Source: Acidimicrobiales bacterium (GTDB lineage Bacteria; Actinomycetota; Acidimicrobiia; Acidimicrobiales; MedAcidi-G1). From it: a stretch of DNA of 64,000 nucleotides. Below, in pieces: positions 51,371 through 60,838 of this stretch. Both the position numbers and the translations under genes were made by a program. Under the pieces are notes generated by a model. It had not been told where the DNA came from. It searched no databases and was given only the letters and a program-made list of their open reading frames with translations. Within the stretch, counting starts at the first letter, position 1, and each line of letters starts with the position of its first letter. The stretch covers positions 1 through 64,000 of the forward strand of contig JAAZXY010000004.1 of NCBI GenBank assembly GCA_014239855.1, in the 5' to 3' direction.

Positions 51371-51402
51371 AGGACCGCTGAACAGGCCCGGCTGGGCCGC
51401 GA

Positions 51403-51408
51403 TAGCGT
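51403..51408 (+). promoter_or_regulatory. Leaderless-type -10 element (TAGCGT)
   Basis: TAGCGT lies 8 nt before GTG 51417 of dxs. Confidence 0.45.
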
Positions 51409-51416
51409 TTTCGGTC

Positions 51417-53285
51417 GTGCGCCTCGATGCCCTGCGGTCCCCCGCCGACCTCCGCGACCTCGGTCCCGAGGAACTCGCCTCGCTGGCCGCGGAACTACGT
51501 CAACGCATCGTCGACACCGTGGACCGCACCGGTGGCCACCTGGGGTCGAACCTGGGCGCCGTGGAGCTCACCCTGGCCCTCCACCGGGTCTTCGACAGCC
51601 CCCGGGACGCCATCCTCTTCGACACCGGTCACCAGACCTACGTCCACAAGCTCCTGACCGGACGGGTCGCCGAGTTCGAGGGCCTGCGTCAGGCCGGGCA
51701 ACTCTCGGGCTATCCGTCCCGGGACGAGTCGGCCCACGACTGGATCGAGAACTCCCATGCCTCGACCGTGCTGTCGTACGCCCACGGCCTGGCCACCGCA
51801 CGCTCCACCACCGGCGACCGGCGGCGGGTCGTGGCGGTGATCGGCGACGGTTCGATGACCGGCGGCATGGCCTTCGAGGGTCTGAACAACCTCGGCCACA
51901 GCGGTCTGCCGGTGACCGTGGTCCTCAACGACAACGGCCGGTCCTACGCCCCCACGGTGGGCCGCCTTTCCGAGAGCCTCATCCGGATCCGCTCCAACCC
52001 GACCTACATGCGCCGCCAGCGCCATCTCGAGGACCTGGCCGAGCGCCTCCCATGGGTGGGTGAACTGGTCGAGAGGGGCATCAGCGCCACCAAGGCCGCC
52101 CTGCGCGACATGTTCGAGCCCACGGCGTTCTTTGAGGCACTGGGTGTCCACTACCTGGGGCCGTTCGACGGCCACGACATCGCCGAGGTCGAGGACGCCC
52201 TGACCAACGCCGCCGAATTCGACGGGCCGGTCGTGGTCCACGTGCTCACCCAGAAGGGTCGGGGTCACGCCCCGGCCGAACAGGACCCGATCAAGCACAT
52301 GCACGACACGGGCGGCGTGAAGCCCGGCAGCTACACCGAGGCGTTCACCGAGTCGCTCCTCAAGGCCGCCGAGTCCCGACCAGAGGTGGTGGCCATCACC
52401 GCGGCGATGCCCGACTCCACCGGCCTGCTTCCGTTCCGCGACCGGTTCCCGGATCGGTGCTTCGACGTGGGCATCGCCGAGCAGCACGCGGTCACCGCGG
52501 CGGCCGGCATGGCCATGGGCGGACTCCGTCCGGTGATCGCCCTGTACGCCACGTTCCTGAGTCGGGCCTTCGACCAGACCAACCTGGACGTCGGCCTGCA
52601 CGGACTACCCGTGGTGTTCTGCCTGGACCGGGCCGGCATCACCGGCGACGACGGCCCGTCGCACCACGGGGTACTGGACATGGTGCTGCTGACCAAGGTG
52701 CCGGGAATGACCGTGCTGGCGCCCTCCTCGTATCAGGAACTGCAGCAGATGTTCGAGGACGCCATGGCCATGACCGATGGCCCGGTGGCCATCCGCTGGT
52801 CCAAGACGCCGGCTCCCCACGTGGGTTGGGACGAGGTGGGCCGGGGGCTGGCTGCCCGCCGGCTCCGTGCCGGAGACGGTCAGGTGTGCCTGCTGGGGGC
52901 CGGGAAGATGCTGGCCGCCGCTCAGGATGCCGCCGACGAGCTGGCCGCCGAAGGCATCGACGCCACGGTGTGGGACCCCCGCTGCATCCGCCCGCTGGAC
53001 GAGGAGATGCTGGCCGACGCGGCCCGCCATCGTCTGGTGGTCACCATCGAGGACGGCTTCCGTGAGGGCGGGTTCGGCACCGGGGTGCTGGACGCCCTGG
53101 CGGCGCGGTCGCACCAGAACGAGATGCCGGGTGTCTCGGTGCTGGGCGTACCGGTGGCTCACCACGCCCACGGATCAGCCGACGCTCTGCTGGCCTCGTT
53201 CGGACTGGACGGTCCCGGCGTGGCCTCCACCGTGCGTTCCCGCCTCGGAACTGCTACTCAGGAGCAGAAGGGCCCTCAGGAGTAG
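51417..53285 (+). CDS. dxs: 1-deoxy-D-xylulose-5-phosphate synthase
   Basis: This 622-residue thiamine-diphosphate enzyme opens the MEP isoprenoid pathway. The TPP-binding GDGSMTGGMAFEGLNNLG motif, HTPGHGSP-type equivalents (GHQTYVHK), and the transketolase-type DGPSHHG and GIAEQHAVTAAAG blocks are visible. The GTG start is fixed by the promoter motif 8 nt upstream. The last codons lie in an 18-bp tandem repeat shared with the convergent nfuA gene. Confidence 0.97.
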   Translation: MRLDALRSPADLRDLGPEELASLAAELRQRIVDTVDRTGGHLGSNLGAVELTLALHRVFDSPRDAILFDTGHQTYVHKLLTGRVAEFEGLRQAGQLSGYPSRDESAHDWIENSHASTVLSYAHGLATARSTTGDRRRVVAVIGDGSMTGGMAFEGLNNLGHSGLPVTVVLNDNGRSYAPTVGRLSESLIRIRSNPTYMRRQRHLEDLAERLPWVGELVERGISATKAALRDMFEPTAFFEALGVHYLGPFDGHDIAEVEDALTNAAEFDGPVVVHVLTQKGRGHAPAEQDPIKHMHDTGGVKPGSYTEAFTESLLKAAESRPEVVAITAAMPDSTGLLPFRDRFPDRCFDVGIAEQHAVTAAAGMAMGGLRPVIALYATFLSRAFDQTNLDVGLHGLPVVFCLDRAGITGDDGPSHHGVLDMVLLTKVPGMTVLAPSSYQELQQMFEDAMAMTDGPVAIRWSKTPAPHVGWDEVGRGLAARRLRAGDGQVCLLGAGKMLAAAQDAADELAAEGIDATVWDPRCIRPLDEEMLADAARHRLVVTIEDGFREGGFGTGVLDALAARSHQNEMPGVSVLGVPVAHHAHGSADALLASFGLDGPGVASTVRSRLGTATQEQKGPQE

Positions 53286-53308
53286 AAGGGCCCTCAGGAG
53301 TAGAAGGG
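53257..53308. repeat. 18-bp tandem repeat spanning two convergent stop codons
   Basis: CTCAGGAGYAGAAGGGCC repeats at 53257, 53275 and 53293 (2.9 copies). The second copy contains the dxs stop (TAG) and the third copy contains the nfuA stop on the other strand. Confidence 0.85.
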
Positions 53309-53941
53309 ATTGTCGCCGGCCGAATGGTCGGTGGCGTCGACCACCTCGGTGATCTCCGGCACGGACTCGACAATGGCCCGCTGGATCCCCTCGGTGAGGG
53401 TGGCCTGGCTCATGGAACAGCCCTGGCAGCCGCCGCCCATGGTCACGTAGGCCGTGTGGGCGTCAACCCCGATGAGGGTGGCGAAACCCCCGTGGGAGGC
53501 CAGCATCGGGTTGACCGTCTTCTCGAGGAGCTGCTCGATCCGCTCGGGCACCTCGCCGGTCAGCTCCAGTTCACCCACGTCGCCCAGCGGGTTGGGGCGG
53601 TTGGGGTTGCGGATGATCAGGCCGCCCTGCACCGGGTTGCTGGGCAGGTCGAGGGTGGCGCCGGCCAGCTTGGACCGGCTCTCGTCGCCCACCGCCATGT
53701 CCAGGGTGGCATCGGCATCGGCATCGACGGTCCACCGGTGGCAGTCGTCGGGCAGTTCGGAAATGGGCACGAACGCCAGGTCGTAGACGTAGTCCACGCC
53801 CGACACGCCGGTCACGTCGATCAGGAGGGCCAGTGTGGTGGGGTCCTCGCCGTCGTCCTGGGAGTCGCGGACCTCCAGAACCTTGGTCAGCGCACCGTCG
53901 CTGACCTCCATGACCCGTTCCGTGGTGAGTGTTTCGCTCAT
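53294..53941 (-). CDS. nfuA: NfuA-like Fe-S cluster carrier
   Basis: This 215-residue protein has an N-terminal HesB/IscA-like domain without the usual cysteines (as in NfuA) and a C-terminal NifU-type domain with the cluster motif GGGCQGCSMSQATL. It delivers Fe-S clusters to client enzymes and is a plausible helper for the many Fe-S proteins here. The ATG at 53941 has a leaderless promoter 6 nt upstream. Confidence 0.92.
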   Translation of the reverse strand: MSETLTTERVMEVSDGALTKVLEVRDSQDDGEDPTTLALLIDVTGVSGVDYVYDLAFVPISELPDDCHRWTVDADADATLDMAVGDESRSKLAGATLDLPSNPVQGGLIIRNPNRPNPLGDVGELELTGEVPERIEQLLEKTVNPMLASHGGFATLIGVDAHTAYVTMGGGCQGCSMSQATLTEGIQRAIVESVPEITEVVDATDHSAGDNPFYS

Positions 53942-53947
53942 GGTCTA

Positions 53948-53953
53948 AGGGTA
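53948..53953 (-). promoter_or_regulatory. Leaderless-type -10 element (TACCCT)
   Basis: Minus-strand TACCCT lies 6 nt before the nfuA ATG. Confidence 0.45.
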
Positions 53954-54028
53954 CCGGTGGCTCCATCCACTGGTCACCCCCGGGACCGGCGGGATGGGCC
54001 GACTGGGACGACCACGGGCCACCACCAG

Positions 54029-54034
54029 TAGGTT
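54029..54034 (+). promoter_or_regulatory. Leaderless-type -10 element (TAGGTT)
   Basis: TAGGTT lies 7 nt before ATG 54042 and supports that start over an in-frame upstream codon at 53994. Confidence 0.45.
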
Positions 54035-54041
54035 CGCCGCC

Positions 54042-54785
54042 ATGAGCGACGACACGACCCTGAGCCCGGTGACCGTCCGTTATGCGGAGGGCCAGCACAC
54101 GGAGGGACCCACTGACGCCGGGATCGCCGTCATCACCATGGACGACGGCAAGGCCAACGCCCTGGGCCACGACCTGCTCGGCGCGCTCCTCGGGGCGCTG
54201 GACGAGGTCGAGGCCTCGGGTGCCGACGCGGTGGTCATCACCGGACGCCCGGGCCGGTTCTCCGCCGGTTTCGACCTGTCGGTCATGAATGCCGGCGGCA
54301 CCGGACCCCAGGAGATGCTGGCCGCCGGCGTCGAGGTCTTCCTCCGGATCTACCAGTTCCCCCGGCCGGTCGTGGTGGCCTGCACCGGACACGCCATCGC
54401 GGCGGGCGCCATCATCCTGATGTCGTCGGACATCCGGGTCGGCACGGCCGGTGAGTTCAAGATCGGCATGCCCGAACTGACCATCGGCATGCCGTTGCCC
54501 TTCTTCGCCACCGAACTGATGCGGGACCGCCTGTCCAAGCGCCACGTGGCCCGAGCCACCCTCGGCCAGATGTACGACCCCGAGACGGCGGTCGACGTGG
54601 GCTACCTCGACGAGGTGGTCGACGCCGACGATCTGGTGGACACCGCGGTGGCCCATGCCCGGATCGCCGGAGCGGTCGGACGAGGCGCCATGAAGCGCAC
54701 CCGGGTCACCACCCGTGGAGCCATTGCCGACGCCGTTCGCTCCGGGTTGGCCGACGACCTCTCACACTTCGTGGTTGAGAGCTGA
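54042..54785 (+). CDS. Enoyl-CoA hydratase/isomerase family protein
   Basis: This 247-residue crotonase has ITGRPGRFSAGFDLSVM and TGHAIAAGAIILMSSDIRV oxyanion-hole blocks. The active-site region (KIGMPELTIGMPLPFFATEL) has no obvious second acid, so it may be an isomerase or a non-hydratase member. It precedes the ferrochelatase gene by 31 bases. Confidence 0.83.
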   Translation: MSDDTTLSPVTVRYAEGQHTEGPTDAGIAVITMDDGKANALGHDLLGALLGALDEVEASGADAVVITGRPGRFSAGFDLSVMNAGGTGPQEMLAAGVEVFLRIYQFPRPVVVACTGHAIAAGAIILMSSDIRVGTAGEFKIGMPELTIGMPLPFFATELMRDRLSKRHVARATLGQMYDPETAVDVGYLDEVVDADDLVDTAVAHARIAGAVGRGAMKRTRVTTRGAIADAVRSGLADDLSHFVVES

Positions 54786-54816
54786 GGCCACGCCCGACCG
54801 CTGGAGCGGCGACCAG

Positions 54817-55809
54817 ATGAACACCGCCGGCGTGGAATATGACGCACTGCTGCTCGTGGCCTTCGGGGGGCCGGAGTCGATCGACGATGTGGCGCCCTTT
54901 CTGGCCCGGGTGACCGCCGGCCGACCCATTCCTCCCGAACGCCTGGCCGAGGTGGCCGATCGCTACCGGTCGGTCGGCGGCCGCTCGCCACTGAACGGGC
55001 GGCTCCGGACCCTCCAGGCCGCGGTGGCCGCTGAACTGGTCGACCGAGGCACGGAGGTTCCGGTCTTCTGGGGAAACCGCAACGCCGCTCCCCTGCTGGC
55101 CGACACGGTCGCCGAGATGCGTGATGCCGGGGTACGCCGGGCACTGGCCTGGGTGGCCTCCCCCTACTCCTCCTACAGCACGTGTCGCCAGTACGCCGAG
55201 AACATCGAGACGGCCCGGACCGCCGTGGGCCCCGGCGCTCCGGTGATCGACCGCATCGGAGGCCACCACGACCACCCGGGGCTCGTCCAGCCCGCCGCCG
55301 ACCGCCTGGCCGAGGCGCTCGACCTTCTGCCCGCCGACCGCCGTGACCGGGCCCACCTCCTCTTCTCGGCCCACAGCATCCCGAGCACCATGGCCGCCAC
55401 CTGCGACTACGTGGCCCAGCTCCATGAGGTGGCCCGCCTCGTCGCCCAGCGCGTCGACCCCGACGGTCGACACGACCGGGAGGTGGTGTGGCAGTCCCGG
55501 AGTGGCCCGCCCCAGGTCCCGTGGCTGGAGCCCGACGTGGGCGACCGGATCGACACGCTGGCGGCGGCCGGAGTGGATGCCGTGGTGGTCTCGCCCATCG
55601 GCTTCCCGGTGGAGAACTTCGAGATCGTCTGGGACCTCGACGTGGAGGCGGCCGGTCGAGCCGAGCGGGCCGGCGTGGCCTTCCAACGGGCCGAAGCGGT
55701 CGATAACGACCCACGCTTCATCAACATGATCGTCGACCTGTTTCTGGAACATGACCCCGACGCCGGCGACACCTGTCGTACCGACTGCTGCCCACCGGCT
55801 CCCCACTGA
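54817..55809 (+). CDS. cpfC: Ferrochelatase (probably coproporphyrin ferrochelatase)
   Basis: This protein of about 330 residues inserts iron into porphyrin; actinobacteria generally use coproporphyrin III. The ALLLVAFGGPES start, LFSAHSIPS with the catalytic histidine, and the SPIGFPVENFEIVWDLD block are classic. A cysteine in YSTCRQYAENI and the C-terminal DTCRTDCCPPAPH supply likely [2Fe-2S] ligands as in other actinobacterial enzymes. ATG 54817 is the family-consistent start. Confidence 0.93.
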   Translation: MNTAGVEYDALLLVAFGGPESIDDVAPFLARVTAGRPIPPERLAEVADRYRSVGGRSPLNGRLRTLQAAVAAELVDRGTEVPVFWGNRNAAPLLADTVAEMRDAGVRRALAWVASPYSSYSTCRQYAENIETARTAVGPGAPVIDRIGGHHDHPGLVQPAADRLAEALDLLPADRRDRAHLLFSAHSIPSTMAATCDYVAQLHEVARLVAQRVDPDGRHDREVVWQSRSGPPQVPWLEPDVGDRIDTLAAAGVDAVVVSPIGFPVENFEIVWDLDVEAAGRAERAGVAFQRAEAVDNDPRFINMIVDLFLEHDPDAGDTCRTDCCPPAPH

Positions 55810-55869
55810 TCGGGTCCTGCAACTCGCCATCCCCGAACGGCCATCCCTGAACAACTGGCCCTGAACGGG

Positions 55870-55875
55870 TATTTT
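55870..55875 (+). promoter_or_regulatory. Leaderless-type -10 element (TATTTT)
   Basis: TATTTT lies 8 nt before ATG 55884 (2 nt before GTG 55878), pointing to the ATG as start. Confidence 0.45.
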
Positions 55876-55883
55876 CCGTGGTG

Positions 55884-56198
55884 ATGAACCACGCCCGCAT
55901 CGCCACGGAGGCCCTTCGCTTCCGTCTGGGAACGTTCTCCGCCCGTGTCGACTCGCCACCCGGACTGACCGCCGACGATGCTGGCGCTCTGCTCGTGGCC
56001 TGCGGTGATCCCGGCGTCGACCATGCCCTCCGGATGGTGGGCGAGACCTGGTGTCAGGCCGGTCTCACGCCGGACCACATCGACCATCCGTGGACGGCCG
56101 GCGAGGCCGCCCGGCTCCGGTCGGTCGGCGGATCGGCCCTGCTGGACGCCCTCGACGAGCTCGTCACCGGCGTCACCCGCTGCCGCTTCCGCGGCTGA
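55884..56198 (+). CDS. Hypothetical protein
   Basis: I recognise no family for this small soluble protein of about 104 residues. It has no membrane segment or signal peptide. Its middle (ADDAGALLVACGDPGVDHALRMV) and end (GGSALLDALDELVTGVTRCRF) are helical and acidic-to-neutral. It sits between the ferrochelatase and topoisomerase genes. The start follows the promoter motif; GTG 55878 and GTG 55881 are alternatives. Confidence 0.6.
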   Translation: MNHARIATEALRFRLGTFSARVDSPPGLTADDAGALLVACGDPGVDHALRMVGETWCQAGLTPDHIDHPWTAGEAARLRSVGGSALLDALDELVTGVTRCRFRG

Positions 56199-56344
56199 AC
56201 CGGCCCCGACCCAGGCTTCGACGGCGATCTGCCGCGGCCAGTCGGGCCCGCGCCTGTACGGTCGCCCGCGGGCCACCGAACGCTGTCGCACCCCTACGAC
56301 AGACTGCCCGTCGACCGAACAGACCAGGACCACCGACCGCACCC

Positions 56345-58762
56345 ATGGGCAAGCAGCAGAAGCTCATCCCCGACGAGATGAACTACGCCCGCGAGGTCGT
56401 GGACGTCACGGTCGAACAGGAGATGAAGGAGTCCTTCCTCGCCTATTCCCTGTCGGTCATCACCTCGCGGGCCATACCCGACATCCGTGACGGCCTGAAG
56501 CCGGTCCAGCGGCGGATCCTCTACTCCATGCTCCGCATGGGCATCCGACCCGACACCCCGCACCGCAAGAGCGCCCGGGTGGTCGGCGACACCATGGGTC
56601 GATACCACCCCCACGGCGACGGGGCGATCTACGACGCCCTGGTGCGGATGGGCCAGCCGTTCTCCCGGGGCATGACGCTGATCGACCCGCAGGGCAACTT
56701 CGGTTCGTTGGACGACCCCCCGGCCGCTGCCCGCTACACCGAGTGTCGGCTCAGCGAAGCCGCCATGGCCATGGTGCGCGAGCTCGACGAGGACACGGTG
56801 GCCTTCCGGCCGACCTACGACGGCGAGTCCACCGAGCCCACCCACCTCCCCGCCCTGTTGCCGAACCTGCTGTTGAACGGCACCACGGGCATTGCCGTGG
56901 GCATGGCCACCAACATGCCCACCCACAACCTGGCCGAGGTCCATGCCGCCATCACCCTCGTCATGAAGCAGCGACGACCCAGGCCGACGGTCGACGAGCT
57001 GCTGGCCGTCCTGCCCGGTCCGGACTTCCCCAGCGGCGGCATCGTGGTCGACGACGGCATCCGTGACGCCTACGCCACCGGCCGTGGGTCGATCCGGATC
57101 CGTGCCCGGGCCCACGTGGAGGACGTCGGGAAAGGCCGTCAGGCCATCGTGGTCACCGAGCTCCCGTACCTGGTGGGCCCCGAGCGGGTCATCGGCAAGC
57201 TCAAGGAACTCAACGAGGCCGGGCGGGTGGCGGGGATCGCCGACTTCAAGAACCTCTCGGACCGGCACACCGGGCTTCGGCTCCAGATCACCGTCAAGCC
57301 GGGGCACAACCCCCAGGCGGTGCTGGGCGAGCTGTACCGCCTGACCCCCCTGGAGGAGTCCTTCGGCATCAACAACGTGGTGCTGGTGAACGGCGAACCA
57401 CAGACCGTCGGCCTGTACGACCTGTGTCGCCACTACATCGACCACCGACTGGAGGTCGTGGTCCGCCGGACGGCCTTCCGCCGCGAACGCGCCGAGGAAC
57501 GGCTCCACATCGTGGCCGGTCTGCTGGTGGCCCTGGATGCCATCGACGAGGTGGTGGCCATCATCCGCGGTTCGGAGGACACGGCGACGGCCCGTGACGC
57601 ACTGATGGAACGGTTCTCGCTGAGTCGTATCCAGACCGACCACATCCTGGACATGCCGCTCAAGCGGCTCACCGCCCTGGAGGTCCGCCGCCTCGAGGAC
57701 GAGCGGGCCGAGCTCGAAGCGGCGATCGCCGGCTACACGAAGCTCCTCGACTCGGAGCAACGCCAACGCACCCTGGTGCTCACCGAGCTCGGCGAGGCCG
57801 TCGAGCAGTTCGGGCGGGACCGCCGTACCGAGATCGTGAAACCCGACGACCTCCCGGTGTTCGATGCGGTGGAGGTGGCCGACGACGTGGCCGACGAGCC
57901 CTGCGTGGTCACGCTCTCCACCTCGGGCCAGATCGGTCGGCTGCCGGCGGAGGGCGCCAAGCGGGCCACGCCGGGCCGCCACGACGTGCTGGTCGCCCAG
58001 ATCCTGACCCGCACCACGTCCAGGGTCACCGCGGTCACCTCCGAGGGCCGGGCCCTGCAGGTCCTTCCCGCCGAGCTGGCCGACGGCGAGGGCCGGGCCC
58101 GGGGCGCCGGGGCCGCACAGGCCTTCGGCACCAACCGGGGCGAGGTCATCCACACCGTGGTGGCCGACGGCGACGAACACCTCGTGGTGATCACCGCTCA
58201 GGGCGCAGCCAAGCGCCTCACCATGGCCGAGGTCCGCGAGACCCGGGGCGGCAAAACCCTCGTGAAGCTCAAAGCCGGCGATCGGGTGGCCGCCGCGTTC
58301 ACCGCACCCGAAGGGGTCGACGTGATCTTCGTGGCGTCGGACGGCCAGGTGCTGCGCACCGCGGTCGACGGCATCAGCGTGCAGGGACGGGGTGCGGGCG
58401 GCGTGGCCGGCATGAAACTCCGTGACGGGGCCACCGTGGTGGCGGCCGCGGCGGCTCTCGGCGACGACGCACTGGTGACAGCCACCGACGACGCCTCGGT
58501 GAAGGCGACACCGCTGTCCGAACTGGAGACCAAGGGTCGCGGCGGCATCGGTGTCCGGGTCTCCCGGCTGGCCGACGGCGCCTCGCTCACCGTGGCCCAT
58601 GTCGGACCGGCCATCGGCCTACTGGCCATCATGGCGAGTGACTCCGATCCGAAGAAGCCCGACCCCGCTCCCGTGCCCCTCATGTTGGAGGCCACCAGGC
58701 GCGACCTGGTCAGCGCGGCGTCGGAGCGACAGATCCTGGCCATCGGGCCATCGAGGTGGTGA
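56345..58762 (+). CDS. parC: Type IIA DNA topoisomerase subunit A (ParC/GyrA-like)
   Basis: This 805-residue DNA-cleaving subunit has the catalytic tyrosine at Y131 (AAARYTECRLS), the winged-helix QRRILYSML and YHPHGDGAIYDAL segments, and a C-terminal beta-pinwheel with repeats such as GQIGRLP and GRGAGGVAGMKL. A canonical QRRGGKG GyrA-box is not found (TRGGKTLVKL is the nearest), which favours topoisomerase IV. The gene order A then B, away from dnaA/dnaN, also suggests this is not the main gyrase. GTGA overlap couples it to the B subunit. Confidence 0.88.
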   Translation: MGKQQKLIPDEMNYAREVVDVTVEQEMKESFLAYSLSVITSRAIPDIRDGLKPVQRRILYSMLRMGIRPDTPHRKSARVVGDTMGRYHPHGDGAIYDALVRMGQPFSRGMTLIDPQGNFGSLDDPPAAARYTECRLSEAAMAMVRELDEDTVAFRPTYDGESTEPTHLPALLPNLLLNGTTGIAVGMATNMPTHNLAEVHAAITLVMKQRRPRPTVDELLAVLPGPDFPSGGIVVDDGIRDAYATGRGSIRIRARAHVEDVGKGRQAIVVTELPYLVGPERVIGKLKELNEAGRVAGIADFKNLSDRHTGLRLQITVKPGHNPQAVLGELYRLTPLEESFGINNVVLVNGEPQTVGLYDLCRHYIDHRLEVVVRRTAFRRERAEERLHIVAGLLVALDAIDEVVAIIRGSEDTATARDALMERFSLSRIQTDHILDMPLKRLTALEVRRLEDERAELEAAIAGYTKLLDSEQRQRTLVLTELGEAVEQFGRDRRTEIVKPDDLPVFDAVEVADDVADEPCVVTLSTSGQIGRLPAEGAKRATPGRHDVLVAQILTRTTSRVTAVTSEGRALQVLPAELADGEGRARGAGAAQAFGTNRGEVIHTVVADGDEHLVVITAQGAAKRLTMAEVRETRGGKTLVKLKAGDRVAAAFTAPEGVDVIFVASDGQVLRTAVDGISVQGRGAGGVAGMKLRDGATVVAAAAALGDDALVTATDDASVKATPLSELETKGRGGIGVRVSRLADGASLTVAHVGPAIGLLAIMASDSDPKKPDPAPVPLMLEATRRDLVSAASERQILAIGPSRW

Positions 58763-60825
58763 CGGTGGCCTCCACCCGATCAGGAAGCAGGCCGAAGGGC
58801 TCGGGCTACGACGCCGACGCCATCCAGACCCTGGAGGGACTGGACGCCGTACGGAAGCGACCCGGTATGTACATCGGCGGCACCGGCACGCCGGGGCTCA
58901 TGCACCTGGTCTGGGAGTTGGTCGACAACGCGGTCGACGAGGCCGCCGCCGGTTTCGCCCGCAAGATCGAGATCACCCTGCACCGCGACCACTCGGTGGA
59001 GGTGTCCGACGACGGTCGGGGCATCCCCATTGACCGCCACGCCAAGCGGAAGGTCTCGGCCCTGGAAGTCGTTCTCACCGAGTTGCACGCCGGCGGAAAG
59101 TTCGGCGGCGGGGCCTACGGCGCCTCCGGCGGCCTCCACGGGGTGGGCGCATCGGTGGTCAACGCCCTGTCCACCAAGTTGGTGGCCCAGGTCGACCGCG
59201 ACGGCCACACCCACGAGCTCTCGTTCGGCGAACGGGTGGCCGGCCACTTCACCGGCTCGACCTTCAAGGCCGACCACGACCTGGCCCGGGTGAAGCGGAT
59301 CTCCAAGAACAAGACGGGCACCCGCATCCGCTTCTGGCCCGATCGGGAGATCTTCGACGAGGACGCCCGCATCGACGCCGAGGAGATCCGCGAGCGCATC
59401 GTGCAGTCCTGCTTCCTCGTACCGGGCGTGAAGGTTCGCCTGGTCGACAAGCGGGCCGGTGGTGCCGAGCCGTTCGAGTTCGTGTCCCGCGGCGGACTGG
59501 CCGACCTCGTCGACCACCTGTCGGTCGGCGACAACGCCTGTGAGGTCATCACCCTTTCGGGCATCTCGGAGTTCACCGAGCGGGTTCCGGTCGACGGGAA
59601 GATGAGCGACGTCGTTCGTGAATGCACCGTCGAGGTCGCCCTCCGCTGGGTCAAGGGCTACGACCCGAGGGTCCAGTCGTTCGTGAACACCATCCCGACC
59701 AGCCACGGCGGCACCCACACGGCGGGGTTCGACCGGGCGTTGACCCGGGCCGTCAACGACGTGCTGCTCAAGGACACCCGAAAACTGGCCAAGCTGGCCA
59801 AGGAGAACAAGCACCGGGCCACCAAGGAGGACGTCCAGGAGGGCCTGGTCGCCGCGCTCAAGGTGGTGTTCCCCGAGCCGCAGTTCCGAGGCCAGACCAA
59901 GCAGGAACTGGGCACACCGGCCGTCGAGAAGATCGTCTACGAGGTGGTCAAGGGCGGGCTGGCCGACTGGTTCGGCGGCGGGGGGCCCAAGACCCACATC
60001 AATGCGGTGCGAGACAAGCTGACCAACGCGGTGATCAACCGGGTGACCTCCAAGCAGATGTTGGAGACCCGTCGCAAGGCCGCAAGCATGGGCTCGACCG
60101 GCATGCCCGACAAGTTGGCCGACTGTCGCACCCACGGCCCGGATTCGGAGCTCATCATCGTGGAGGGCGACTCGGCCGCCGGACCGGCCAAAGCCGGTCG
60201 GAACTCAGCGAACACGGCCATCCTCCCCCTGCGGGGCAAGGTGGTGAACGCCGGGAAGGCCACCCTCAAGCAGGTCCTGGACAACGCCGAGGCCCAGGCC
60301 CTCTTCACGGCCATCGGTGCGGGTTCAGGCAACGACTTCGACATCGACTCGGCGCGCTACGGCCGCATCGTCATCCTGTGCGACGCCGACGTGGACGGCA
60401 GCCACATCCGCTGCCTGCTGTTGACCCTCATCCACGAGTACATGCGGCCCCTCCTGACCGAGGGTCGGGTCTTCGCCGCCCAGCCCCCGCTCTACTCCCT
60501 ACGGGTCGGCGACACCGTCCACCGGGCGTTCACCGACGAGGAACGCGACGAGATCACGGCTTCGCTGGCCAAGGGTGGCCGCAAGGTGGAGAACCTCCGG
60601 TGGAACCGGTTCAAGGGACTGGGCGAGATGAATGTCGAGGAGCTGGCGGAGTGTGCGCTCGATCCGGAGACCCGGGTGCTCAAGCGGCTCACCATGGAGG
60701 ACGGCGAAGAGGCGGCCGCTGCGGCGAACCTGTTCGAGATCCTCATGGGCGCCGATGTCACACAGCGTCGGGACTACCTCATTGCCAACAGTGCCCTGCT
60801 GGATCCTGCGGCACTCGACGTCTAG
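58759..60825 (+). CDS. parE: Type IIA DNA topoisomerase subunit B (ParE/GyrB-like)
   Basis: This protein of about 688 residues has the ATPase part (LEGLDAVRKRPGMYIGGTG, NAVDEAAAGF, GGLHGVGASVVNALS) and the C-terminal TOPRIM part (EGDSAAGPAKAGR, DADVDGSHIRCLLLT). The start GTG 58759 overlaps the subunit A stop; GTG 58765 is possible. With subunit A it forms a heterotetramer for chromosome decatenation or supercoil control. Confidence 0.9.
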   Translation: MTVASTRSGSRPKGSGYDADAIQTLEGLDAVRKRPGMYIGGTGTPGLMHLVWELVDNAVDEAAAGFARKIEITLHRDHSVEVSDDGRGIPIDRHAKRKVSALEVVLTELHAGGKFGGGAYGASGGLHGVGASVVNALSTKLVAQVDRDGHTHELSFGERVAGHFTGSTFKADHDLARVKRISKNKTGTRIRFWPDREIFDEDARIDAEEIRERIVQSCFLVPGVKVRLVDKRAGGAEPFEFVSRGGLADLVDHLSVGDNACEVITLSGISEFTERVPVDGKMSDVVRECTVEVALRWVKGYDPRVQSFVNTIPTSHGGTHTAGFDRALTRAVNDVLLKDTRKLAKLAKENKHRATKEDVQEGLVAALKVVFPEPQFRGQTKQELGTPAVEKIVYEVVKGGLADWFGGGGPKTHINAVRDKLTNAVINRVTSKQMLETRRKAASMGSTGMPDKLADCRTHGPDSELIIVEGDSAAGPAKAGRNSANTAILPLRGKVVNAGKATLKQVLDNAEAQALFTAIGAGSGNDFDIDSARYGRIVILCDADVDGSHIRCLLLTLIHEYMRPLLTEGRVFAAQPPLYSLRVGDTVHRAFTDEERDEITASLAKGGRKVENLRWNRFKGLGEMNVEELAECALDPETRVLKRLTMEDGEEAAAAANLFEILMGADVTQRRDYLIANSALLDPAALDV

Positions 60826-60838
60826 GAACCCCCGACCC

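Noticed and set aside
56294..58600. Minus-strand open frame of 768 codons opposite the topoisomerase A gene
   Set aside because: It is the shadow of a strongly conserved gene and has no family features.
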